Positions 1 to 8,615 are shown, numbered from the stretch's first letter. The stretch is 64,000 nucleotides of DNA from Pseudanabaena sp. UWO311 (GCF_006937785.1 NZ_SJEE01000023.1:1-64000); one strand, 5' to 3'. Numbers and translations: made by a program. Notes: generated by a model from the letters alone, not told the origin.

Positions 1-1267
1 TAGCATCTTCGAGAGTTTGCTTGCGAATAGCCGCCAAATCATCAAGTACAGGGCTGCCCAAAGGCGGAGCCGTAATCCGAATACCCAGATTTCGACAATA
101 GGCGCGATTGCTGCGAGTGCGGTAGATCTGGTCAACGTAAACCGCTTCAGGATAATGTCCAAAGCGAGATTTAAACCATTCTACTTGCTGCGGCAAATCC
201 CCCGATTCATTGAAGTTATGCCAACTGAGATGGTCAAGAAATGCATGACCATCCACACAACTAACCGAGAGTTTAGCGCCAAACTCTACGGGTGTTCCTG
301 ACTTACCTCTGACAATCGGACGTACATGAGGTTGAGTAATACTGACGATGCGGTCGTCTATGCGATGACAACCTTGCTCGTACATCAATTGTTGTTGCCG
401 ATATACTTCACTAACGACCAGCAAGTTCCGATAGAGATTCTTCTTCAATTCCGATAGCTTTGCCCCTGCGGCAATTAGAGTATCAATATGGGCAAGATTG
501 CGACGGACATATCCCAACTGTTGGCGTAATGCTTTGCGAATCTTTTTAGAATTGGGTTTGCGTTGTTTTGCAATTTGTAGATAAGCTGTCCTCGCTTCAC
601 GGCGATAGGTGCGTGGTTTCTTCGGTAATTGTTCTTTCACTTGTTTGTAAAGAGCATCTATCACAATTTCCGTTTGTTCCCTTGCTTCGTTCAACAGTTT
701 GATGTCAGTGGGATAACGGATGTCAGATGGCGCGACTGTTGCATCTAGCAGCAATTTTCCTTGGTTTGCTGGTTCTGTTTCTTTCTGTTCCTTTTCTACA
801 TTCTTTTCTTCTAACTTCTCTTCTTTCTTTTGCTGCTTTTCTTCTATCTCTTTTTGTCCCGATTCTTTGGAAGGCTTCACAATCCGTTCGTTGATTCCGC
901 AAACGATCTCTAGATTCAATCGTTTGCGGAAATGTACCATCATGCTTGCTTCAAATGGTGCTTTGTCGCTGTACTCTGATAAGCCTAGGAAGTATTGTAA
1001 ATATGGGTTCTCGCGAATCTGTTCCACTGTCTCTTCGTCGCTTGTTCCTAGCTTCTCTTTGATTATCAGTGCCCCAAGTGCCATCCGAAATGGCTTTGCT
1101 GGCGCTCCTTGTCCTTCGCTAAATTGTTCTGCATATTCACTTTCAAATTGTTCCCACGGTACTAGTTCCGCTAATCTTACCCATCGATTTTCTCCTGACA
1201 ATTTCCCACCAAATGGTAAGTAGAAATTCTCGAATGATAGCTGTCCCGTGGGAGATTGTCGGTACAT
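1..1267 (-). mobile_element. IS5/IS1182-like DDE transposase, 3' end cut by window edge
   Basis: The minus-strand frame starts at ATG 1265-1267 (MYRQSPTGQLSFENF) and stays open to the left edge, giving about 422 residues without a stop or frameshift. The N-terminal part resembles the DUF772 domain that precedes the DDE domain in IS5/IS1182-type transposases. LLLDATVAPSDIRYPTD, near residue 180, contains the first catalytic Asp and is typical of the group. A Lys/Glu-rich stretch (about residues 138-170) precedes it, and a Lys/Arg-rich helical insert follows. The last visible residues read AIRKQTLEDA, so the final catalytic Glu region lies largely outside the window. Terminal inverted repeats could not be located. 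Activity cannot be judged. Confidence 0.85.
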
Positions 1268-1593
1268 GAAATTTTATTTGTGCAAGGGTTTTACTTGCTT
1301 TTCCTGCTTTTTCTTGCATTTTATCAGTTTTCGATCTCCTTGGAAACCATTGCTTGTATGCTTTTCTTGCTTTTTCAGTAAGCCCTAAGTAGTTAAAACG
1401 AGATGAGGCGATCGCAGTAATTTTGTCATGATTGCGCCTGTGGTCAATTCCAAAGCAGAGGGACTGCGATCGCAATTTTTTATTTACTCGCATACATGCG
1501 ATCGCCTAACTAATCAGCCAAAATTTAATCGTCATGCTAATTTAGATTAATAAATGTCTCAAGATTTTGCTCGATACTAAGAGGATTCAAATC
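1268..1593. other. Intergenic flank of the insertion sequence
   Basis: This 326-base stretch holds several HIP1 octamers and no convincing gene. An open frame on the minus strand at 1143-1493 runs into the transposase in another frame and is rejected. The right end of the IS should lie here, but no inverted-repeat partner is visible in the window. AGAGGA at 1580-1585 is the ribosome binding site of the next gene. Confidence 0.4.
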
Positions 1594-1851
1594 ATGACGA
1601 TTTTAGAAAAGGCTGTGAGTACGATGCAGCAGTTGCCAATTGAGAAGCAGCAAGAAATCTTAAGTTTCATTGAGTTTATTGCTTTTAAGATGGGCGATCG
1701 CCAAATTAAAAAAGTGGCTCAAATTCCATTAGTAGATGATAAGCCTGTTGTATCTTGCTATGACCTTACAAAAAAATGGATTGGTATTGCTGATGATTTA
1801 CCTGACGATCTGTCTGTGAATCAGAAGTATATGGAGGGTTATGGAGCGTGA
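1594..1851 (+). CDS. DUF2281-like antitoxin partner of a PIN toxin
   Basis: An 85-residue acidic protein (MTILEKAVSTMQQLPIEKQQ) resembling the small DUF2281/VapB-like proteins found next to PIN genes in cyanobacteria. The N-terminal half has the QLPIEKQQEILSFIEF pattern of that group; the C-terminal half would be the toxin-binding tail. I chose ATG 1594 because AGAGGA lies about 8 bases upstream; a TTG at 1567 is also in frame. The stop overlaps the PIN start by four bases (GTGA), indicating translational coupling. Inferred role: neutralises the PIN protein and represses the operon. Confidence 0.6.
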   Translation: MTILEKAVSTMQQLPIEKQQEILSFIEFIAFKMGDRQIKKVAQIPLVDDKPVVSCYDLTKKWIGIADDLPDDLSVNQKYMEGYGA

Positions 1852-2210
1852 TTGAGCAGCGTGTGATTTTGGATACGAGTGTGTTGGTTTCCTTATTTCG
1901 CAAAAGCGATCGCAATCATCTTTGGGCTGTCGGGCAATGGGCGCAAGTCAATCCACCTGCACTAACTTGTGATGCGGTGATTTCTGAAACTTGTTTTTTT
2001 CTGAAAAGGGGATATTTGATTGAGGCTGTTTTTGAGATGATCGAGGTGGGGGCGATCGCGATCGCATTCAATCTGCAAGAGGAGGCGAGTAATGTGCGGG
2101 TGCTGATGAATCGTTATGAGTCTGTGCCGATGTCGTTTGCGGATGCTTGTTTGGTGAGGATGGCTGAGCAAAGCGGCGTAGCAACTTTAGCGTTGATGAA
2201 ATTCTTGTGA
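1848..2210 (+). CDS. PIN-domain RNase toxin, C-terminus probably altered
   Basis: A 120-residue PIN-domain protein with GTG start overlapping the antitoxin stop. Asp9 in VILDTSVLVSLF, the Glu of ISETCFFL and the Asp of SFADACLVRMAE match the conserved acidic residues that bind Mg2+/Mn2+. PIN proteins of this type usually continue after that helix with a strand carrying a last Asp (T-x-D-x-D-F). Here it reads VATLALMKFL and stops, so the end looks replaced or frameshifted. The last 97 bases are antisense to the 3' end of the MBL gene, suggesting that the operon to the right joined here and clipped this gene. Toxicity is therefore uncertain. Confidence 0.7.
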   Translation: MIEQRVILDTSVLVSLFRKSDRNHLWAVGQWAQVNPPALTCDAVISETCFFLKRGYLIEAVFEMIEVGAIAIAFNLQEEASNVRVLMNRYESVPMSFADACLVRMAEQSGVATLALMKFL

Positions 2211-3154
2211 ATTTTTGCTCCAGGTGTATAAGTTGTTTTTTTACCATTTATCTCTACAGCTAAAGTACCTCCACAACAAGTTTTTGTGGCTTTCCCTTTT
2301 GCTGGAAGGCTATGCAAATGATCGGATACATCTGTTAAATCAGTCTGTGAGCAGCTTCTAGATAACTGTGTACATAAAATATGCACATTGGGAATAGTTT
2401 TAATTACTGTATCTACTATTTCTTTAAATGGATGACCATAATGCCCTCTCCCATTTGAAAATATTACTAGTTTTGGTTTTACTAAGTTACATAACCTTTC
2501 TGTAAACTCACTTCCATTATTCTTTCTGCTTGGGTTGCCTCCATGATGCGGAAAAATGAGAATATCAGCCTCCAAATTAGTATTTTCTTGCAGAAGATTA
2601 TGTAATCCAACCTCATCTAGATCACCAGCAGCTATAGCCACTCTATGTTCATTATGAGAAAATGCCACTACAGCAGACATAGAATTAGAATTTAATCGAT
2701 TTCCAGAATTATCTACAGAACCTGCGCCACCTTTTAAGGCTAATACAGAATTTGGAGCTAAAACTGTAATTTCTACATCGCCAGTTTGAAGCAAGTCTGT
2801 CGTTGAAGTTGTTAATTGAGCAAAAATCTTTAATCCGTATCTTTCTTTAGCATCACTCAACGAACTTAGAAGATCTTCCCATGCTTTGGTTTTTCTATTA
2901 AATTCTGAATTTATGTGAACATTTTGAACTATTACCTGTTTACTACGTAATAAAGTAGAAATGCCACCAATGTGATCTTCATCAGCATGAGAAATTAGTA
3001 GATGAGAAATCTCTTGTATTTTAAGTTCTTCAATAGTCTCAATTAATGTCGTTCCTGAAGGGCAGTCAATTACTATTGTCCCTTCAGTATTTCTTAATAG
3101 TGTACAATTTCCTTGCCCTACATCTAAAATCAACAAATCAGGTGGTAAGGTCAT
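2114..3154 (-). CDS. ComEC/Rec2-like metallo-beta-lactamase hydrolase, third gene of operon
   Basis: A 346-residue soluble MBL-fold protein. It begins with LLILDVGQGNCTLL, typical of the ComEC-type branch, then has the metal motif SHADEDHIGG (His56, Asp58, Asp60, His61) and a later FPHHGG near residue 208. No signal peptide or membrane segment is seen, so it is not ComEC itself. Related soluble proteins occur as nuclease or phosphodiesterase effectors in accessory operons; substrate here is unknown. The start overlaps the receiver gene by 17 bases. The last ~30 residues (from about 317) are antisense to the PIN gene and probably read-through into foreign flank, so the ancestral C-terminus was likely near TTYTPGAK. 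Confidence 0.75.
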   Translation of the reverse strand: MTLPPDLLILDVGQGNCTLLRNTEGTIVIDCPSGTTLIETIEELKIQEISHLLISHADEDHIGGISTLLRSKQVIVQNVHINSEFNRKTKAWEDLLSSLSDAKERYGLKIFAQLTTSTTDLLQTGDVEITVLAPNSVLALKGGAGSVDNSGNRLNSNSMSAVVAFSHNEHRVAIAAGDLDEVGLHNLLQENTNLEADILIFPHHGGNPSRKNNGSEFTERLCNLVKPKLVIFSNGRGHYGHPFKEIVDTVIKTIPNVHILCTQLSRSCSQTDLTDVSDHLHSLPAKGKATKTCCGGTLAVEINGKKTTYTPGAKIHKNFINAKVATPLCSAILTKQASANDIGTDS

Positions 3155-3884
3155 CTATATCAATACCTCTTGGATCAGGCGCTATTTCAAAGTTTTTCAG
3201 ATAGATTTGATCGTATGTTTCAGCACCAATGTTGACATCAGCAAACAGACGATCACCTATTCTTAGATGTTCTTGCAAATATTCTGGGATAATCGATTTA
3301 GGGAAACGAACAACTGTGTCATAGTTCCAACTTGGAATAACTGCATCAACAACAGATTCTCCATCTTCATTACTCATTGACTCAATTCTGACTAGGGTAT
3401 TATAAGACTTCCTTGATGAAGAAAAAGCTCCGTTAATTTCAGAAAGACAGTATTCAATTCCTCTAACCACTTCGCTATCACTTATATGTTCTCTCTTAAT
3501 TAGAACAGGTATTTTATCTCTAAATTTCCGAATAGAAACATTGAAGTCCGTGGAGAAATCCTGAGCTATTAGAATAGAGGGTATACCTCTGTCATAGAGT
3601 ATAGAAACTAGTTCCGAACCATAGAATTCAGCAAAATTATAGGTTTGGAGTCGTAGATCACAGATGACACCATATACATTTTTTGAAGCAATGTAAGAAG
3701 CAAGCTTGTTAACATCAGAATAGTATTCATCACTTCTATCGATTGGTACAGGCTCAAAGCCTTTCATATCCTCAATCTGTAAAGATATAACCTCAAGAGC
3801 CTGTTCATCATCGTCTATGATCGCTATTTTTCTGGTACTACTCGGCAGAGGTTGTATTGAGCGCGGAAGTTCTATGGTTTGCAT
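3138..3884 (-). CDS. Receiver-domain protein with unknown C-terminal domain, second gene of operon
   Basis: A 248-residue protein. Residues about 18-135 look like a response-regulator receiver: acidic Asp24-Asp26 (IIDDDEQ), phosphoacceptor Asp76 in CDLRL and Lys130 in PVLIKRE. The usual Thr/Ser position reads LIAQ, a departure from consensus. The remaining ~110 residues have no DNA-binding motif I recognise; they contain strands such as YDTVVRFPKSII and DRLFADVNIGAETYDQI, compatible with a small beta-rich domain. It starts 14 bases after the GHKL gene and overlaps the MBL start. Inference: it relays or gates a signal from the kinase-like protein to the MBL enzyme. Confidence 0.7.
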   Translation of the reverse strand: MQTIELPRSIQPLPSSTRKIAIIDDDEQALEVISLQIEDMKGFEPVPIDRSDEYYSDVNKLASYIASKNVYGVICDLRLQTYNFAEFYGSELVSILYDRGIPSILIAQDFSTDFNVSIRKFRDKIPVLIKREHISDSEVVRGIEYCLSEINGAFSSSRKSYNTLVRIESMSNEDGESVVDAVIPSWNYDTVVRFPKSIIPEYLQEHLRIGDRLFADVNIGAETYDQIYLKNFEIAPDPRGIDIDDLTT

Positions 3885-3898
3885 ATTTAATTCACAAT

Positions 3899-5983
3899 TT
3901 ATATGTATTTGAGTTTCAACTGCACAATAAATTCTGCTCCGCCTAATTGACCATTAGGAATAACAGTTATTTTACCACCTAAATCTCCTACTGAGTCTTT
4001 CACAATAGTTAAACCTAAACCTGTCCCACCTGGGGTTGTACTTTTCCCTGGCAGCCATATTTCATCTAAGCCAAGCCCCTTAATGCCTGAAGCACTATCC
4101 ATTACTCTAAGAAACGCAAATCCATCAGATACCTCGGTCTTAAGTATTACCTTACGTTCTCTTAGATTTGCTCCCTGTACAGCGAAAGCATTGAGAGTAT
4201 TAGTTAACAAGTTAGTAACGATAGATTCTAAAAGAGCAATAGTTCCTTTTATGTAAATTTTATCGGGATATGCATGAAATTCAATTTCAATTTTAGCATT
4301 CTCGAAAAATGTTTTAAATAGTTCAATTAGGTTGTCAATGATTAAATTGACATCTACATTAATTGATTTGCGTTTGTCTTTTCTTAAAAGATAAATTGGA
4401 TATTTAGCAAAATTCTCTAACGAATCCGCAATTTGATACATTTTTCCGAGAGGTTTACCAAATAATTTTTGATATGTATCATTACTTGTGATTTCCTTTA
4501 TTCTCTTATCTACAACTTCAACTAATTGCCTAATCAGAGTAATCTTTTTAGAGGACTCATGAGCAAAAACTGCTGCTGTTGTTCCAGCCGTTGCTAGACT
4601 TCGATACAATTGCAAATCGTCACGTAATGTCTTTTCTTCTTGATCTTTAGCTTTTTCGTATTCCTCAACAACTTTAATAACCATGCTTTGGACAGCTGTG
4701 GGCATATTTGCAGCCGCTATAACTTGACGCACTTCTTCTTTAATTGCTATGACATCCCGTTTTGCTTCTTGTTTAGACTGCGATCTTTTACTTTCAATTA
4801 TTTTTAATCTCTCACTAGCTACCCAATCTAAAGTTTTAATTGCAAAATTCCTTAAATCTAGGTAAGCATCATTTTCCATAAATCCTAATCTATCCGTCTT
4901 TTGAACTAACTGATTATCAGGGTCTTCTGTAATTACCCTACCAATAACTGTACTGGTTGATGGTCGTGCTTCTGGATTTTTAGTGCGTTGATAATTTATT
5001 TTCAACCAGTCATCATCTCTATCTCCATAGGGAGCGACTCTCAAACCCCGATAATACATGTGTACTCCACCTACTGCATTAAGCCAATCTCTAATTTCTA
5101 CAAGATTACCTTTTCGACCTTTTGTATTAAAGCTTTGTGGATTTAGCTCAAATATCCACATCTCGAATTCTGCTGGCACTGCTTTAGCGCTTGTGTCAAA
5201 ACTATCATCTTCTTCTTTATCTTCTTGATAAATATCTATATTGTCTATGGAGTTAATCAATTCCCTTTTCCAATCCCAAAGAGAAACTTGAGCCTTGCCA
5301 TCTACATTTAAAGATGCTTTAATATGGTACTCAGCATCATCAAAAAAAGCTTCGTTGACCTGTTTTTCTAAATCATCAAATCCAGACGCAATTAATTTCG
5401 GGCGAAATGATATGGCGGTACTAAAGGGATCTGCTAATAGTAATAGCTCTCTAGCAAGTCTTTTCGTTTCTTTTCTGCCAAATTTTGCCTTTAGATTGCC
5501 AACGATAATTTCAGTTCCGTGATCTTTTAGGGTTTCACTCCTGTCAACTTCCAAAATCACGTCTTCTACGAAATCAACTCGATCAAAATCCTCCCAATTA
5601 ATTCCCAACGAGTACTCTACGTTAGGTTGATCTTTGGGTCTAGTAAATATTTTTACTTGCGTACCTTGTCTAAGTGCGGCAAGCCTTCCTAGTCCTTTGT
5701 CACCTACGGGTATTCTCTTTAAACGAGTAAGACTGCGAGATGCTTTTTTTGACTTGCCAAGCACCAACCAACTATCTCTAAGTGCTTCTATATCCATGCC
5801 ATCGCCGTTGTCAGAGATAGTGACCGAGCCGCCAGATGCTTCAGTATTGTTGAGAATTACTTCACATATTGTCGCATCAGCATCATAAGAGTTTTTGACT
5901 AGTTCTAAAATACCTTGATCGGGATTTGGAACTAGCTCTTCTCCTAATCGACTTAAAATACTGGGCGAAAATTTAAAGTGCAT
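3899..5983 (-). CDS. Two-headed GHKL protein: N-terminal MORC/Hsp90-like ATPase plus C-terminal histidine-kinase core
   Basis: A 694-residue protein. The N-terminus is a GHKL ATPase of the MORC/Hsp90 kind: Glu27 and Asn31 in ELVKNSYDAD, Asp58 in ISDNGDGM and the DKGLGRL loop near residue 95. A ~250-residue middle region follows, then a charged coiled-coil (about 395-450). Next is an H-box-like AVFAHESSKKITLIR with His475 and a second GHKL domain (about 550-690) with LLTNTLNAF, DSASGI and GGTGLGLTIVKD. No sensor or membrane segment is visible, so it should be cytoplasmic. It is first in an operon with receiver and MBL genes. The whole operon lacks HIP1 sites, a sign of recent acquisition. Anti-phage function is inference only. 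Confidence 0.75.
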   Translation of the reverse strand: MHFKFSPSILSRLGEELVPNPDQGILELVKNSYDADATICEVILNNTEASGGSVTISDNGDGMDIEALRDSWLVLGKSKKASRSLTRLKRIPVGDKGLGRLAALRQGTQVKIFTRPKDQPNVEYSLGINWEDFDRVDFVEDVILEVDRSETLKDHGTEIIVGNLKAKFGRKETKRLARELLLLADPFSTAISFRPKLIASGFDDLEKQVNEAFFDDAEYHIKASLNVDGKAQVSLWDWKRELINSIDNIDIYQEDKEEDDSFDTSAKAVPAEFEMWIFELNPQSFNTKGRKGNLVEIRDWLNAVGGVHMYYRGLRVAPYGDRDDDWLKINYQRTKNPEARPSTSTVIGRVITEDPDNQLVQKTDRLGFMENDAYLDLRNFAIKTLDWVASERLKIIESKRSQSKQEAKRDVIAIKEEVRQVIAAANMPTAVQSMVIKVVEEYEKAKDQEEKTLRDDLQLYRSLATAGTTAAVFAHESSKKITLIRQLVEVVDKRIKEITSNDTYQKLFGKPLGKMYQIADSLENFAKYPIYLLRKDKRKSINVDVNLIIDNLIELFKTFFENAKIEIEFHAYPDKIYIKGTIALLESIVTNLLTNTLNAFAVQGANLRERKVILKTEVSDGFAFLRVMDSASGIKGLGLDEIWLPGKSTTPGGTGLGLTIVKDSVGDLGGKITVIPNGQLGGAEFIVQLKLKYI

Positions 5984-6065
5984 ATCACAAAAAATATCTT
6001 TGAAGCTATTATATTCTATTTCTAAGGCTTGGCTGATACAGAAATACTCCAGTTATTCCTAGACT

Positions 6066-6908
6066 TTATTGGATTAATGTGGGAATAGGGAAAGTAGCAC
6101 CTTGCTGATAAGCGTCAAAATGTAGCTTGAAATATTGCCACGAAGTCATTTCCTCACCTTCAATCTTTTCAGATGGTGCATCTTTAAACATCGGCACACG
6201 AGTTTCGATTTCTTTTTTGAGAATCGCTGGTAGCTCATTAAAATCTTTGACTTTTTTACCAGAGGCACTGTAAATCAGATTGCCTTCGCGCTGTCCCATT
6301 TTCATCCAAGGCAGCCATGGTCCCACCCGATTCCAAGATAAAACTAATTTCGAGACAGTTGTGGCTTTAGGGTCTTCAAGATCGGCAATGGGAACCGCGA
6401 GCTTAAATAATTCTACGGAGTTGTACATTGGGCGATCGCAATATTCCGCGAACTTAGGATCATCAGCCAGAGGATTAGGATAGTGACCAAATAAATCGAA
6501 AATAAAAGTTGCCGTATCGCCCTCCACCTCGGCGGGAATATTGCGGCGAAATGTACCTTGAATAGGGCTATTCGCCACATGCACTACAGGCAACATCTCA
6601 CCAGTCCAAGGATTTTGCCAATGACGGATCATTTCGCCAGTTTCAGGATCGAGATATAGCAGCACTTCGCGAGAGGTAAAGTCCCAAGCCCCATCCCCCT
6701 TATCGATACATCGCCCCACACTCATACCGACAATTTGGAACAGTTTGCGCTTTGGCTCATTTGGCATAAATGAATAGAGATAACCACTCCAAGCCAAAAA
6801 TGACGGTGTGCCATCAGTTGTACATCTGGTTTTGACGAACTGCGTAGCCGAAAATTCCCTCGTTTCTGCAAACATTGATTTTCTCGCTATTCTAAAGTTT
6901 TTGATCAC
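6066..6908 (-). CDS. DUF1838 family protein
   Basis: A 280-residue protein of the DUF1838 type, with conserved stretches such as MSVGRCIDKGDGAWDFTSRE, YLDPETGEMIRHWQNPWTGE and VPMFKDAP. No catalytic role is established for the family, and none is evident here. It lacks a convincing signal peptide, although the first 11 residues (MIKNFRIARKS) precede a second Met (codon 6873-6875) that may be the true start, since homologous sequence seems to begin there. It is monocistronic: 81 bases separate it from the three-gene operon to its left, which it does not resemble in base composition. Aromatic and Trp-rich positions suggest a beta-barrel-like fold, which is a guess. Confidence 0.65.
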   Translation of the reverse strand: MIKNFRIARKSMFAETREFSATQFVKTRCTTDGTPSFLAWSGYLYSFMPNEPKRKLFQIVGMSVGRCIDKGDGAWDFTSREVLLYLDPETGEMIRHWQNPWTGEMLPVVHVANSPIQGTFRRNIPAEVEGDTATFIFDLFGHYPNPLADDPKFAEYCDRPMYNSVELFKLAVPIADLEDPKATTVSKLVLSWNRVGPWLPWMKMGQREGNLIYSASGKKVKDFNELPAILKKEIETRVPMFKDAPSEKIEGEEMTSWQYFKLHFDAYQQGATFPIPTLIQ

Positions 6909-6984
6909 TTATCCCTAATTTTCATTGTACAAAATTTATGTAAATTAAATAGTTTATAAGGCTAACTCTTTACTTAGAGAAAGC

Positions 6985-7075
6985 AAAATGCTGCTTAATG
7001 ACATCAATTCTTGGCTTCCAATTTAAAGAAGCATCTCAATTCATTGTCTAGTGAGTTGTAATCAGATTATCTTCT
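6985..7075 (-). pseudogene. Decayed, internally deleted copy of the DUF2358 gene
   Basis: On the plus strand, AAATGCTGCTTAATGACATC (from about 6988) matches AAATGCTGCTTGATTACGTC at 7611. The next bases (from about 7010: CTTGGCTTCCA...) match the segment from about 7723, including CATTGTC(T/C)AG(T/C)GAGTT and ATCAGATTATC. The fragment is thus two non-adjacent pieces of the DUF2358 gene joined with about 90 bases missing, on the same strand as the intact gene. Its right end overlaps the 3' codons of dgkA. It has no open frame. Confidence 0.75.
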
Positions 7076-7466
7076 GCCAGAGATGACTCACCTCAAGGAT
7101 CAGTGTTGCAGCCCATACAAAGATACTGATGCCAGCCGCTGCTGCTGCAATATCCTTAATAATACCAATTTGCATATCCTTTCGGGGTTGAACAAAATCA
7201 CACAAAATTTCGATCGCGCTATTTAATAACTCTGCAACTAGCATCATTCCTGTAGCTAGTAAAATCAAAGTAAAATCAATCCATTGCTGAAGAATAAACG
7301 ACAAGATAAAGACAGGAACTGATAAAACAAGTTTATAAGCAACACTAAAATCAGAGACTGCAAAATGAAGTCCTGAAAATATGACTTTTAATTTTTTTAT
7401 AGGATCATATTTAGATTTGGGTAGCTTATGCATAAATTTATAGATAAGGAAGCTAGAGGCAGTCAC
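7062..7466 (-). CDS. dgkA: Diacylglycerol kinase family protein
   Basis: A 134-residue integral membrane protein with the prokaryotic DgkA pattern: three hydrophobic helices (about 44-60, 63-82 and 103-125) and the signature AELLNSAIEILCD followed by IGIIKDIAAAAAG. The Glu and Asn of the first motif and the Lys-Asp of the second are the catalytic and Mg-ATP-binding residues of the family. It phosphorylates diacylglycerol or undecaprenol at the membrane; which lipid is not readable here. The start could be Met1 or Met12 (7433). The last codons lie inside a remnant of a DUF2358 gene, so the final residues (EVSHLWQKII) may be altered from the ancestral end. Confidence 0.85.
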   Translation of the reverse strand: MTASSFLIYKFMHKLPKSKYDPIKKLKVIFSGLHFAVSDFSVAYKLVLSVPVFILSFILQQWIDFTLILLATGMMLVAELLNSAIEILCDFVQPRKDMQIGIIKDIAAAAAGISIFVWAATLILEVSHLWQKII

Positions 7467-7588
7467 CCATATCTTAGTATTTAAATGATAATTAACCCTA
7501 CTTGGTAATAACTATTAAACCGACTGAAACTATTCTTCAGACTGGGCTTCAATTATCTTGTCTTAAAATGCTATCACCATTTCTCAGA

Positions 7589-7999
7589 CTAACTTCCGAA
7601 ATGAGAAAAGATGAAATGCTGCTTGATTACGTCAAATTTGGTGCATTCCCAATAGTCAATATGGGAAATAATTAATTCACCTTTATCATCAAGGGTGAGA
7701 TCACTCCAGCCAGTAACTGCAATTCTCGGCTTCCAAGGTAAAGGCGCATCCCAACTCATTGTCCAGCGAGTTTTGATCAGATTATCCGTACGATTAATTG
7801 CGTGGAGATCTAGCTTGAGATTTTTAAACCAAAAGGTAATAAAGCCAATCATCTTTTGATATTGCTTGATGCCGCGAAAGTTATAGACAGGATCTTTAAA
7901 ATAGACATCTTCGCTATAGATGCTATAGGTCTGCGCTTCAGGAAATTTTGCGTAATCAGCTTGCACAATATCGAGAATGTTGGTCATTGATGTGGTCAT
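7589..7999 (-). CDS. DUF2358 domain protein
   Basis: A protein of 136 residues when started at MTTSMTN (7999), preferred because the 26 residues upstream look non-coding and contain a HIP1 site just before the Met. The body (NILDIVQADYAKFPEAQTYSIY; VYFKDPVYNFRG; RWTMSWDAPLPWKP; ISHIDYWE) matches DUF2358, a SnoaL/NTF2-like alpha+beta barrel common in cyanobacteria and chloroplasts. The family has no proven activity. A decayed second copy lies at 6985-7075 on the other side of dgkA. It is divergent from the DUF2214 gene, with starts 127 bases apart. Confidence 0.7.
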   Translation of the reverse strand: MTTSMTNILDIVQADYAKFPEAQTYSIYSEDVYFKDPVYNFRGIKQYQKMIGFITFWFKNLKLDLHAINRTDNLIKTRWTMSWDAPLPWKPRIAVTGWSDLTLDDKGELIISHIDYWECTKFDVIKQHFIFSHFGS

Positions 8000-8126
8000 T
8001 TTGCGATCGCCTCTAACGAAATTGTGGCATTGACCTTTGATGATAACCTTGAGAACGCGCAACTCTAAGAACCTCAAGAGAGATTAGAGCGCTTTACATT
8101 AGAAATTATTAATTTAGGAGAATCTT

Positions 8127-8585
8127 ATGTGGGCTAATGCGATCGCTGCTTATTTACATTATTTGAGCTTAGGGCTTATTTTTGCGGCTTTATCTACAGA
8201 ACTATTTACCCTAAAGCAAGACCTAACCAATCGTGATGGATGGCGAATTCTGATAGCCGATACTATTTATGGAATTGCAGGAATTACAGTCTTAGTAACG
8301 GGGATTTTAAGATATTTATATTTTGAAAAAGGCGCAGATTACTATTCCCATCAACCAGTTTTCTGGATGAAAATATCTGTATTTATTGCGGTTGGCTTAT
8401 TTTCGCTATATCCCACAGTTTCGTTCTTGATGTGGATTAAAAACCTTCGTGCGGAAAAGCCTCCAGAAGTAAGCCCAGAGAAAGTCAAAACCTTAAGAAC
8501 CATCATTCACATTGAGCTTGTTGGATTTAGTCTCATTCCTCTCCTTGCTTCCATGATGGCAAGAGGAATTACGTTAGGCTTATAA
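8127..8585 (+). CDS. DUF2214 family membrane protein
   Basis: A 152-residue protein with four hydrophobic segments (about 5-25, 44-62, 80-104 and 124-148), matching DUF2214, a small predicted membrane family. The start has TTAGGAGAAT about 6 bases upstream. A conserved His in AAYLHYLSLG and Tyr/His residues in the loop (GADYYSHQPVFWMKI) recall haem- or metal-binding membrane proteins, but that is speculative. It is followed by a short hairpin at about 8588-8613 (GGGGACGCTAAGCGTCC) shared with the convergent arsR gene. No function is known to me. Confidence 0.65.
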   Translation: MWANAIAAYLHYLSLGLIFAALSTELFTLKQDLTNRDGWRILIADTIYGIAGITVLVTGILRYLYFEKGADYYSHQPVFWMKISVFIAVGLFSLYPTVSFLMWIKNLRAEKPPEVSPEKVKTLRTIIHIELVGFSLIPLLASMMARGITLGL

Positions 8586-8615
8586 AACAGAGGGGACGCT
8601 AAGCGTCCACTCTGT

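Noticed and set aside
720-1223. 167-codon plus-strand frame rich in Ser/Phe
   Set aside because: It is the antisense shadow of the Glu/Lys-rich transposase sequence.
1143-1493. 116-codon minus-strand frame upstream of and overlapping the transposase
   Set aside because: It overlaps the transposase start in another phase, contains HIP1-derived codons and shows no recognisable motif; the transposase frame starting at 1267 explains the region.
2114-5983. Assignment of the GHKL/REC/MBL operon to the Detocs defence system
   Set aside because: Detocs uses a TPR-bearing kinase and two response-regulator proteins with an effector domain fused to one of them; here there is one receiver protein and a separate MBL enzyme. 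Only the general logic is shared.
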